64,000 nt of DNA from Streptomyces cylindrosporus (GTDB lineage Bacteria > Actinomycetota > Actinomycetes > Streptomycetales > Streptomycetaceae), in NCBI RefSeq assembly GCF_022698165.1, contig NZ_JALDAY010000011.1, positions 62,001 to 126,000 of the forward strand, written 5' to 3'. Both the position numbers and the translations under genes were made by a program. The notes below the pieces were generated by a model that was not told the DNA's origin, searched no databases, and saw nothing but the letters and a program-made list of their open reading frames with translations. This document shows, piece after piece, positions 25,184 through 32,720 of the stretch. Every line of letters begins with the position of its first letter. The stretch's first letter is position 1.

Positions 25184-25857
25184 TTCGACTCCCCCAGCGT
25201 CCGGGGATCCTCATTCGTCACACCCGCGCCGCCGAGCCGGTCGGCGAGGCGCTTCAGGCCCCGGTGGGCCGCGGTGCGTACCGCGCCGGGGCGCTTGCCG
25301 AGGACGCGGGCCGCGGCGGGGCCGTCGAGGCCGACCACCACACGCAGCAGCACCGCCTCCGCCTGGTCGCGCGGCAGGCTGCGGACCAGCTCCAGGGCGC
25401 GCTCGGTGGAGAGCGCCTCCAGGGCCTGGTCGTGGGTGCTGTGCGGGCCCGGCAGCTCCAGTACGTCCTGTTCCAGCGCCGAGGAGCGCGGCCGTACCTT
25501 CTGCCGGCGCAGGTGATCCAGCGCCCGGTGCCGCGCGATCGTCGCCGTCCAGCCGCGGAAGCCCGCCCCGTCACCCTTGAACCGTCCGAGGTCCCGGGCG
25601 ATTTCCAGCCATGCGTCGGAGGCCACGTCCTCGGCGTCGTCGCCGACGATCCCGCGCAGATAGCCGAGCAGTCCGGGCTGCACGATCCGGTACGCGACCG
25701 CGAACGCGGCCTCGTCGCCCTCCTGGGCCCGCGCGACGGCCGCGCCCAGCTCCCCGTCGTAAGCCTGTGCGCGGCGGGGTTCCCGTCCCTGGCCCAACAA
25801 CTGTCCTCGTCCGTACGAGTGCGAAGGGGGCTCTGCCGAACCCGTACCGCGCGCCAT
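25180..25857 (-). CDS. ECF RNA polymerase sigma factor (paralogue)
   Basis: A 225-aa protein. Region 2 is around AFAVAYRIVQPGLLGYLRGIVGDDAEDVASDAWLEIARDL and region 4 around RSLPRDQAEAVLLRVVVGLDGPAAARVLGKRPGAVRTAAHRG. It is closely similar to the sigma factor at 22848-23567, so the two operons arose by duplication. The stop overlaps the ATG of the Gly-rich ORF (ATGA). Upstream regions of both sigma genes share CGCCGGACGC near the start, which may be a common element but is short. The target regulon is unknown; autoregulation is typical of such genes. Confidence 0.92.
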   Translation of the reverse strand: MARGTGSAEPPSHSYGRGQLLGQGREPRRAQAYDGELGAAVARAQEGDEAAFAVAYRIVQPGLLGYLRGIVGDDAEDVASDAWLEIARDLGRFKGDGAGFRGWTATIARHRALDHLRRQKVRPRSSALEQDVLELPGPHSTHDQALEALSTERALELVRSLPRDQAEAVLLRVVVGLDGPAAARVLGKRPGAVRTAAHRGLKRLADRLGGAGVTNEDPRTLGESK

Positions 25858-25897
25858 CCGTCCGTGCGCACGCCTCCACCGACCTCTGCGTCCGGCG

Positions 25898-26353
25898 TCA
25901 CGGAAGTGTCACAGGGGGCCGGCGGGATGGGCGGGTCCGGCCGTGCAGGGTCAGGTAGAAGGTGCGCAGGGAGTCCTCGGGGTCACCCGTAGTGAAGCGG
26001 TTATGGACCCGGCCGACGGGGTTCCACACCCGCCCGTCCGGCATCCGCACGCCGACCGGCTGGCCGAAATACGCCCGCTGGTCGGCGTCGAGGTCCACCC
26101 ACACCGCCCCCGCCCGGCGCACCAGCACCTCACCGACGTACGCCCCGAGCCCGAACAGCGTCTCCCGGGCCCCTTCGAGGTCGGCGCCGCCTTTGCGCAG
26201 GCCGTCGACCAGGAAGTCGACGATCCGCAGGCTGCGCTCGGAGTAGTCCAGCGGCAGTCGGTTGCGGGCGGTCACGCGCGCGACGAAGCCCGTCGCACAC
26301 GCCCGCATCCCGTCCGCGCCCGGAACGCGCTCGTCACCCGTACTCATGCTCAT
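25898..26353 (-). CDS. Small conserved hypothetical protein (paralogue of 30320-30709)
   Basis: A 151-aa soluble protein. The core reads LDYSERSLRIVDFLVDGLRK, LFGLGAYVGEVLVRR and RMPDGRVWNPVGRVHNRF. The same pattern recurs in the protein at 30320-30709 (LDYSAQSLWRVD, GLGAYAGEVVVRH, RTPDGRLWDPLDEA). It loosely resembles DUF3806-like proteins; no function is known. Start ATG 26353 follows a GGGGTGGGG stretch; a second ATG is two codons on. It is divergent from the PGRP amidase gene. Confidence 0.75.
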   Translation of the reverse strand: MSMSTGDERVPGADGMRACATGFVARVTARNRLPLDYSERSLRIVDFLVDGLRKGGADLEGARETLFGLGAYVGEVLVRRAGAVWVDLDADQRAYFGQPVGVRMPDGRVWNPVGRVHNRFTTGDPEDSLRTFYLTLHGRTRPSRRPPVTLP

Positions 26354-26480
26354 GGGTCCCCACCCCTCACTCGACCTGCGGGAGGCTCCCCACCTCCCGT
26401 TCAGCAAGCGGATGCGGGGCCGGGAACGTCACGGGCCGCGAAAGGTGTGACGTTTGGCCAGAGGTCGACGCTGAGTTCTA

Positions 26481-26525
26481 AGTGCCACCTGTGTCACGCG
26501 TGTGCTGTGTGTGACAGGTGGCACT
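26481..26525. promoter_or_regulatory. Imperfect inverted repeat upstream of PGRP amidase
   Basis: Arms 26481-26497 (AGTGCCACCTGTGTCAC) and 26511-26525 (GTGACAGGTGGCACT) pair fully apart from a two-base bulge, with a GT-rich 13-base loop. A T-run (TCTTTTT) follows at 26541. It could be a leader hairpin/attenuator or a regulator site for the amidase gene, in a 248-bp divergent gap that otherwise shows nothing clear. Confidence 0.55.
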
Positions 26526-26601
26526 GGTGTGACTTCATGGTCTTTTTCTAGGGGTGGGGTAGTTGAGTCCTCGTGGGACGCGTGCGTACAGACCGCTGAG
26601 C

Positions 26602-28710
26602 ATGAAGAAGCGGGCCTGGCTGACGCTGGGGGCGGTCGTCCTGGGCGGCGGGGGTGTGGTGTCGTACGCCGTCGCCAGCCCGTCCTCCGGCCAGGGGGCC
26701 GTGGGGCAGGCCAAGCGGCCGGTGAAGGTGTACGACCTGTCGCTGAAGGGCGGCGCGAGCGGCAGGCGGGAGCTGCCGCGCACGGAGACCAAGCAGTTCT
26801 CGATGCTCGGCGTCTCCTGGACCGGCGCGAAGGCGCGGCTGCACGGAACCGCCCAGGTCCGTACCCGCAGTGTCGAGACCGGCGAGTGGACGGCCTGGAA
26901 GGACCTGGAGGCGGATGTCGACCCGCTGCAGGACCCGGAGGCCGGCGCCGACGCGCGCGGCGCCTCCGAGCCGCTGTGGGTCGGCCCCTCCGACGGCGTC
27001 CAGGTCCAGGTCGTCCACAAGGACGGCTCCACCAGCACGGGCCTGCCCAAGGGGCTCCAGGTCAACCTGGTCGACCCGGGCGTGGCGACCGCCGCCGAGC
27101 AGAAGGCGCCGGCGCCGGCCGCGTTCGTGGCCGAGGAGTCCCCGAGCGCCACCCCGTCGGCCACCACGAGCACCCCGACCGCGCCGCCGTCCACCGTGCC
27201 CGAGCCGTCGATCACCTCGCGCGCCGACTGGGGCGCGGACGAGTCGCTCAGCCCGGATCCCTCGGAGTACAACGCCGATGTGAAGGCCGTCTTCGTGCAC
27301 CACACGGACGGCACGAACGACTACTCGTGCGCCGACTCCGCGGCGATCGTGCGGGGCATCTACGCGTACCACACGCAGACCAACGGCTGGAACGACATCG
27401 GCTACAACTTCCTGGTCGACAAGTGCGGCACGATCTTCGAGGGCCGCAAGGGCGGCGTCGACCTCCCGGTGCTCGGCGCGCACACCTACGGCTGGAACCG
27501 TGAGTCGGCCGGCATCGCGGTCCTCGGCGACTACACGACGACGGGTGCGAGCAACGCGGCCCTGGAGTCGGTCGCCCGGATCGCCGCCTGGAAGCTCGGC
27601 CAGTACGACGCCGACCCGGCGACGACCGTGCAGCTCAAGGCGGGTGCGACCCAGACGAACTACTTCGGCACCAGCTTCACCAGCGGCAGCTCGTACACCT
27701 TCAACCGGATCTCCGGGCACCGCGACGGCTACAACACCCAGTGCCCCGGCAGCTCCCTCTACGACCAGCTGCCCACCGTCCGCGCCTGGGCGTCCGGCCC
27801 GGTGCAGGGCCTGAAGCTGACCTCGCTGTCGGGCGCGGGCCTGTCCGGCTCGACGTACTACACGAAGGGCGCGATCACCGCCAAGTGGTCGACGACCACG
27901 CCGGGTTCGCTGATCTCCAGGTTCGAGCTGCTGGTGGACGGCCAGGTCGCCGCCTCCGCCTCCGGCACGTCCACCTCGGTCGGCGCCACGCTCGCCGCGG
28001 GCAGCCACACCGTCGCCGTACGGGCCGTGCACCAGTCGGGCAAGACCACGACGACCGCCGCGGTGAAGGTCGTGACGGACACCACCGCGCCCACCTTCTC
28101 CACCGCGCCGAGGCTCTCCCTGCGCACCGGCACGGTCAACACCACCGCCGTCCCGGTCACCCTCGGCTGGAAGGCCGCCGACAGCCAGGCCCTGAAGTCG
28201 GTGAGCCTGCTGACGCCGACGACGGCCACCTTCGGCCCGACCACGACCAGCTCCCAGCGGACCGCCAAGTCCGGTACGGCGTCCACCTGGTCGATGAAGG
28301 CGTACGACTACGCCGGCAACACCCGCACCTCGTCGCCCTCCTTCACGCCGGTGATCCTCCAGGAGACCTCGGCGACCAAGTCCGGTACCTGGACGAGCCG
28401 TTCGTCCACCAGCTACCTGGGCGGGAAGTCGTACTCCAGCAGCTCCAAGGGCGCCAGCCTGAGCTGGACCTTCACCGGGCGCTCGGCCTCCTGGGTGGTC
28501 AGCCGGGCATCCAGCAGCGGTCAGGCGTACGTGTACGTCGACGGCGTGAAGGTGAGCACGGTGGACCTCAAGTCCTCGACGACCGCCTACCGTCAGGCGA
28601 TCTGGACGAAGACCTGGTCGAGCAGTGCCAAGCACACCGTGAAGATCGTGGTCGTTGCGACCAGCGGCCGCCCGACGATCACGACGGACGGCCTGGTCTA
28701 TGTCAAGTAG
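26602..28710 (+). CDS. Secreted peptidoglycan-recognition (PGRP-type) amidase with Ig-like modules
   Basis: A 702-aa protein. The signal peptide is MKKRAWLTLGAVVLGGGGVVSYAVA. A ~170-residue N-terminal region follows, then an Ala/Pro/Thr linker. The PGRP/amidase_2 domain spans ~205-390. Its zinc-site elements are VFVHHTDG, IGYNFLVDKCGTIFEGR, SGHRDGYNTQCPG, so it should cleave MurNAc-L-Ala bonds. C-terminal modules are an Ig-like repeat (~405-495), a second beta region, and a terminal Ser/Thr/Tyr-rich domain ending TTDGLVYVK. It probably acts in wall remodelling or defence. ATG 26602 is chosen because the signal peptide begins there. Confidence 0.9.
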   Translation: MKKRAWLTLGAVVLGGGGVVSYAVASPSSGQGAVGQAKRPVKVYDLSLKGGASGRRELPRTETKQFSMLGVSWTGAKARLHGTAQVRTRSVETGEWTAWKDLEADVDPLQDPEAGADARGASEPLWVGPSDGVQVQVVHKDGSTSTGLPKGLQVNLVDPGVATAAEQKAPAPAAFVAEESPSATPSATTSTPTAPPSTVPEPSITSRADWGADESLSPDPSEYNADVKAVFVHHTDGTNDYSCADSAAIVRGIYAYHTQTNGWNDIGYNFLVDKCGTIFEGRKGGVDLPVLGAHTYGWNRESAGIAVLGDYTTTGASNAALESVARIAAWKLGQYDADPATTVQLKAGATQTNYFGTSFTSGSSYTFNRISGHRDGYNTQCPGSSLYDQLPTVRAWASGPVQGLKLTSLSGAGLSGSTYYTKGAITAKWSTTTPGSLISRFELLVDGQVAASASGTSTSVGATLAAGSHTVAVRAVHQSGKTTTTAAVKVVTDTTAPTFSTAPRLSLRTGTVNTTAVPVTLGWKAADSQALKSVSLLTPTTATFGPTTTSSQRTAKSGTASTWSMKAYDYAGNTRTSSPSFTPVILQETSATKSGTWTSRSSTSYLGGKSYSSSSKGASLSWTFTGRSASWVVSRASSSGQAYVYVDGVKVSTVDLKSSTTAYRQAIWTKTWSSSAKHTVKIVVVATSGRPTITTDGLVYVK

Positions 28711-28738
28711 CCATCAAGCAGCCATCGAACAGCCGTGA

Positions 28739-30211
28739 TCAAGTAGCCGTGTCGACCGGTTCGGGCGTCCGCTCCTGCGTGGCTTGCGGGGTGGGCGCCC
28801 GGTCCGCGTTCACGACCAGGCCCGCGATCGCGGCGGCCAGCAGCAGCGCGGCCAGTGCCCAGTAGGTGGCGACGTTGAAGCCGTGCACGGTGGCCTTCGC
28901 CGCGAGCAGCCGCCGGTCGACGCCCGGGCCCGCGTGGGCCGTCACATAGCGCGCGGTCACGCTCGCGGCGATCGTGTTCAGCAGCGCCGTACCGATCGAA
29001 CCGCCCACCTGCTGGGCCGTGTTGAAGGTCGCGGAGGCCGCGCCCGAGTCACGCGGCGCGACGCTTCCGGTGGCCAGCGACACCGAGGTCATCATCGCCG
29101 TGCTCATGCCGAGACCCAGCATGATCATGCCGGGCAGGACATGGGAGGCGTACGCCGGTTCCACGCCGACCTGGGCGATGATCGCCAGCCCGCCCGCGGC
29201 CACCAGCAGCCCCGGCACGATCAGGAACCGGGGCGGCACCTTGCCCAGCAGCCGCGCGGCGACCTGCGTCGAGCCGATCACCATCGCGACCGTCATCGGC
29301 AGGTAGGCGACGCCGGTCTTCAGCGGCGACCAGCCGAGGACGCCCTGGAGGTAGTAGGTCAGGAAGAGGAAGGTGCCGAACATGCCGATGGTGACGAACA
29401 GCGTGGTCAGGAAGGCCCCGACGCGCTGCCGGTCCCTCACCACGGACATCGGCAGCAGCGGCACCTTCGCCCGGGTCTGCCACAGTCCGAAGAGGCCGAG
29501 CAGTACGACGCCGGCGACCAGGAGCGTCACGACCAGACCGTCGTGCCAACTGCGCGACTCCGCCTCGGAGAAGCCGTAGACGATGGACAGCATGCCGGCC
29601 GAGCCGAGCAGCGCGCCCGGTACGTCGAGCCGGGCGTCGGGATGGCGTTCGCCGACCTCCAGCAGCGCGAGCGCGCCGAAGAATGCGACCAGCGCGATCG
29701 GGATGTTGACGTACAGGCACCAGCGCCAGTCGAGGTACTCCGTGAGGATCCCGCCCGCGAGCAGGCCGACCGCGGCGCCCGCGCCGATGATCGCGCCGAA
29801 GATGCCGAAGGCCTTGCTCCGGTCCTTGGGGTCGGTGAACGTCGTGGCCAGCAGCGACAGCGCGGACGGCGCGAGCAGCGCGGCGAACACGCCCTGCAGG
29901 GCCCGCGCCCCGAACAGCATCCCGGAGTTGGCGGCGGCCCCGCCGAGCGCGGAGGCGGCGGCGAAGCCGAGCAGGCCGATCACGAAGGTATTGCGGCGGC
30001 CGACCAGGTCGGCGATCCGGCCGCCGAGCAGCAGCAGTCCGCCGAAGGCCAGGGTGTACGCGGTGATGACCCACTGCCGGTTGCCGTCCGACATGTTCAG
30101 GTCGGCCTGCGCGGAGGGCAGCGCGATGTTCACGATGGTCATGTCGAGCACGACCATCAACTGGGCGAGCGAGATGACAACCAGCGCCCACCAGCGGCGG
30201 CTTTCGGCCAT
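28739..30211 (-). CDS. MFS drug exporter, DHA2 (14-helix, EmrB/QacA) family
   Basis: A 490-aa transporter. LAQLMVVLDMTIVNIALPSAQADL (helix 1 motif with the acidic residue), WVITAYTLAFGGLLLLGGRIADLVGRRN (motif A) and a helix-5 motif region GAIIGAGAAVGLLAGGILTEYLDWRW are characteristic. It uses the proton gradient to expel drugs or natural products. AGG lies 6 bases before the ATG. No regulator is adjacent; the flanking minus-strand gene is a small hypothetical. Confidence 0.9.
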   Translation of the reverse strand: MAESRRWWALVVISLAQLMVVLDMTIVNIALPSAQADLNMSDGNRQWVITAYTLAFGGLLLLGGRIADLVGRRNTFVIGLLGFAAASALGGAAANSGMLFGARALQGVFAALLAPSALSLLATTFTDPKDRSKAFGIFGAIIGAGAAVGLLAGGILTEYLDWRWCLYVNIPIALVAFFGALALLEVGERHPDARLDVPGALLGSAGMLSIVYGFSEAESRSWHDGLVVTLLVAGVVLLGLFGLWQTRAKVPLLPMSVVRDRQRVGAFLTTLFVTIGMFGTFLFLTYYLQGVLGWSPLKTGVAYLPMTVAMVIGSTQVAARLLGKVPPRFLIVPGLLVAAGGLAIIAQVGVEPAYASHVLPGMIMLGLGMSTAMMTSVSLATGSVAPRDSGAASATFNTAQQVGGSIGTALLNTIAASVTARYVTAHAGPGVDRRLLAAKATVHGFNVATYWALAALLLAAAIAGLVVNADRAPTPQATQERTPEPVDTAT

Positions 30212-30319
30212 GGAGGCCTCCCGAGTCGAGCCGAGTCGTACCGTCCCGAGGTCGACTCCATGCTCCCTCCAGGATCCACCGTTTGGGAACGCCAGCGTTT
30301 CTTATTACGCCGATTTTGC

Positions 30320-30709
30320 CTACGCGGATCCCCGCGGGCCGCCGGTCGCGTCCCGGCACAGCAGCCGCAGCGAACCGTCGTCGAAGAAGCAGCGCCGGGC
30401 CTCGTCGAGGGGGTCCCACAGCCGCCCGTCCGGCGTCCGCACCCAGTACTCGCCGCCGCTGGCCCACCACTCGCCACCGGTGTGCCGGACGACGACCTCA
30501 CCGGCGTAGGCGCCGAGCCCCCGCAGCACGCTCTCCACCGCGGCGTACGGCGCGCCTTCCCGCCGTATGTCCTCGATCACCCGGTCCACCCGCCACAGAC
30601 TCTGCGCCGAGTAGTCGAGGCGCAGCCGCGCCCCCTCGCGCATCGTCGCCACCGCGTCGGCCGCCCAGCGCGCGGGCCTGGCCGCGGCCGAGGGCCGCCC
30701 TGTCGTCAC
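30320..30709 (-). CDS. Small conserved hypothetical protein (paralogue of 25898-26353)
   Basis: About 129 aa from the GTG at 30709, chosen because MTTGRPS lines up with MSTGDER of the paralogue. The frame is open back to 30823. Shared core elements are LRLDYSAQSLWRVDRVI, VLRGLGAYAGEVVVRH and VRTPDGRLWDPLDEA. Two tryptophan-rich strands (GGEWWASGGEYWV) are specific to this copy. No function is known. The pair brackets the PGRP amidase and MFS genes. Confidence 0.7.
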   Translation of the reverse strand: MTTGRPSAAARPARWAADAVATMREGARLRLDYSAQSLWRVDRVIEDIRREGAPYAAVESVLRGLGAYAGEVVVRHTGGEWWASGGEYWVRTPDGRLWDPLDEARRCFFDDGSLRLLCRDATGGPRGSA

Positions 30710-30891
30710 ATGCTGCGCTGTCACACCCCGGAAAGCGCTCGGGGGAAGCGATTCGTCACGTGGATTCCGGGGGCTTCCCCGGACCGGTGCAGGACCGCCG
30801 CACCTCCGCCCCACGACGGCCACAGTCCCCTCTCACATGGGGCTTTCGCCCGGGAGTGACGCTTCGCCCCTTCCGTGCGCTCCTCTCACTG

Positions 30892-31377
30892 ATGAACGTG
30901 TACTTCCACCTCCGCGCGGTGCCGCCCTCGGCCCTGCGCAACAGCGCGAACTGGATGCAACGGCTGTTCGAGGACGACTGGAACGCGGTGCGCGAACGAG
31001 TGGACCGCCACCGCGAGGAGTTCCTGGACCGCCGTTATGCCGACCACGACGTCCTCTACACCGGCGCGGATCCGGACGAGGGCCCACGAACCCAGGTGGT
31101 CCTGGGCGGCCACCCGATACCCCACCCCGACAAGGAAGCCCCGCCGTTCCTGATGCTGACGGCGGCACAGACGGCCAGGGTGGCCGCATTCCTCACGACA
31201 GCCGACTTCGAGTCCCTGTGGAACCTGGCAAGGGCCGAACTGCTCCCGCGCTACGGCGGCACGGAATCGGAGCAGGAGGCAAGAAGCGTCTTCGCCTCGA
31301 CCCACCGAGACCTGACGGCGTTCTACGCCCAGACGGCGGAGTACGGAGACGCGGTGGTGAAGTGGGTGCTCGGCTGA
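30892..31377 (+). CDS. DUF1877 (YfbM-like) protein
   Basis: A 161-aa soluble protein. NVYFHLRAVPPSAL at the start, the middle DVLYTGADPDEG and LMLTAAQTARVAAFL match the DUF1877/YfbM family, whose role is unknown. No good ribosome site precedes ATG 30892; a GTG 36 bases upstream with GGGAG nearby is possible. It converges on the next gene with a repeat element in the junction. Confidence 0.75.
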   Translation: MNVYFHLRAVPPSALRNSANWMQRLFEDDWNAVRERVDRHREEFLDRRYADHDVLYTGADPDEGPRTQVVLGGHPIPHPDKEAPPFLMLTAAQTARVAAFLTTADFESLWNLARAELLPRYGGTESEQEARSVFASTHRDLTAFYAQTAEYGDAVVKWVLG

Positions 31378-31400
31378 GTACTTGGGTAACTGCAGGGGCT

Positions 31401-31991
31401 TCAGGGGCGCGGGGAACTGCGCGACCAGCCACGACGAGCCCGCCGCGACACAACGGCCCGCAACACCCGCCGTCCCTCGGTCGAAACCTCCATCGCCCGG
31501 CGCAAGCCACCCGCACCATGCCCGGCCAGAACCTCCAGCACCGTCACCTGCCGCCGCAACTCCGCCGCCACCAACGGCGAGATCCCCTCCGTACGCCCTT
31601 CCCTCCGCGCATCCACAGAGGCCCCTTCGTCGTCCAGCGGATCAAGCAGCCGATGTATCTGCAACGCGGCGACGGAACACCCGTCGGCCCACACGCGCAC
31701 CACACCCGCGTCCCACTCCACCGGCGCAGCCGCCAGCATCCGCCGCGCCAGCACCGCGGCCTCGTCCTCAAGGGACTCCGCGTACTCCTCCGGCCCGGCA
31801 AGCTTCCCGCGCACCTGCTCCAGCCGCCCGCCCCACTCCCCGGCGTCACCGTCGTCCGCGAGGCACCCCCACAACGGCCGCAGCACCTCGTCGTCGGCCC
31901 CCAGCAGCGGCACGCACCGATCCAAACAAGCCAACCCGCTGGCGGCCAGCCCACGCTCGTCGGCCTGAGCGATCAGTTCCACCAGACTCAT
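31401..31991 (-). CDS. Hypothetical protein, 196 aa
   Basis: Soluble, Leu/Ala/Arg-rich and mostly helical. It starts MSLVELIAQADERGLAASGL, with GGAG 7 bases upstream of ATG 31991. No family is recognised. Its last dozen codons (RARRGWSRSSPRP) are encoded by the interspersed repeat element, so the C-terminus is probably a recent extension rather than conserved protein. Confidence 0.65.
   Translation of the reverse strand: MSLVELIAQADERGLAASGLACLDRCVPLLGADDEVLRPLWGCLADDGDAGEWGGRLEQVRGKLAGPEEYAESLEDEAAVLARRMLAAAPVEWDAGVVRVWADGCSVAALQIHRLLDPLDDEGASVDARREGRTEGISPLVAAELRRQVTVLEVLAGHGAGGLRRAMEVSTEGRRVLRAVVSRRARRGWSRSSPRP
31403..31450. repeat. Interspersed repeat copy 2
   Basis: The same 22-base core as at 592 and 35051. 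It sits at the junction of two convergent genes, 25 bases after the DUF1877 stop, and overlaps the 3' end of the opposite gene. Confidence 0.75.
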
Positions 31992-32107
31992 CCGGCTCTC
32001 CTTCTGCGGCGCGTCCACAAGGCGCGACGGGCGTCGTCCATGGCCGTCCATGGCCGTTCATGACGGAACCCGCACTTCCCCTTACTGCGTGCGACGGCCC
32101 GGGAGTG

Positions 32108-32611
32108 TCACAGCGGCACCACACCCAGCCGGTCGAGCAGCCGGAAGAAGAGGTTTTCGGCCAACGGGTCGGGGTCGGCGGTCAGTACGTCGACCAGCGG
32201 CCCGGCGTCCACCTCGTGCCCCGCCTCCGCGGCCCAGGCGACGGCCCGGTCGGCCGCGTCGCGCGGCTCCAGGAAGTAGTCCTCGAGCGTGAGCCCCTCG
32301 TTGCCGGCGTTCAGGTACCCGGCCATCGCGGCCCGCGCCAGACAGGTGGTCCACGCGCCGCTCTCCGGCGCCGCCGCCTCCACGACCACCGAGGCGCTGT
32401 CCATGACGTACCCGAAGAGCGCGGGTGCCCCGCTCTGCGCGGCGAGGACGTTCATGTTCCCGACCTCGCCGTCCCCGCTCGGGTACTCCCACACCTGCCA
32501 GCCGCCGGGCGCCTCGGCCCGTAACTCCATGCCCTTGGCGCCGGCCAGCGCGTCCAGTTCGGTGAGCGGCCGCTCGCTGCGGCCCACGACGTAGTACCCC
32601 CAGTAGCCCAT
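32108..32611 (-). CDS. Hypothetical protein, 167 aa
   Basis: A soluble acidic protein starting MGYWGYYVVGRSERPLTELDAL, with GGGGGAACGGG ahead of the ATG. The segment VWEYPSGDGEVGNMN and the C-terminal DPLAENLFFRLLDRLG look like a compact alpha/beta domain of a type often found in Streptomyces, but I cannot name the family. The upstream gap 31992-32107 shows only a duplicated TCCATGGCCG. Confidence 0.7.
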   Translation of the reverse strand: MGYWGYYVVGRSERPLTELDALAGAKGMELRAEAPGGWQVWEYPSGDGEVGNMNVLAAQSGAPALFGYVMDSASVVVEAAAPESGAWTTCLARAAMAGYLNAGNEGLTLEDYFLEPRDAADRAVAWAAEAGHEVDAGPLVDVLTADPDPLAENLFFRLLDRLGVVPL

Positions 32612-32720
32612 GTCCCGTTCCCCCACGGCTGTCTCGGCTTCGGCTCGCGCCGAATACACCACAGCCGTACGGCAGTTCGCAGCAGTACGGACAAGAAGTC
32701 CCGGCGTCGGACGCCCGAAG

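Noticed and set aside
24017..25580. Plus-strand Thr/Ala/Pro-rich ORFs across the sigma operon
   Set aside because: They are antisense to the sigma, Gly-rich and anti-sigma frames, have no start signals and are open only because of GC-rich repeats.
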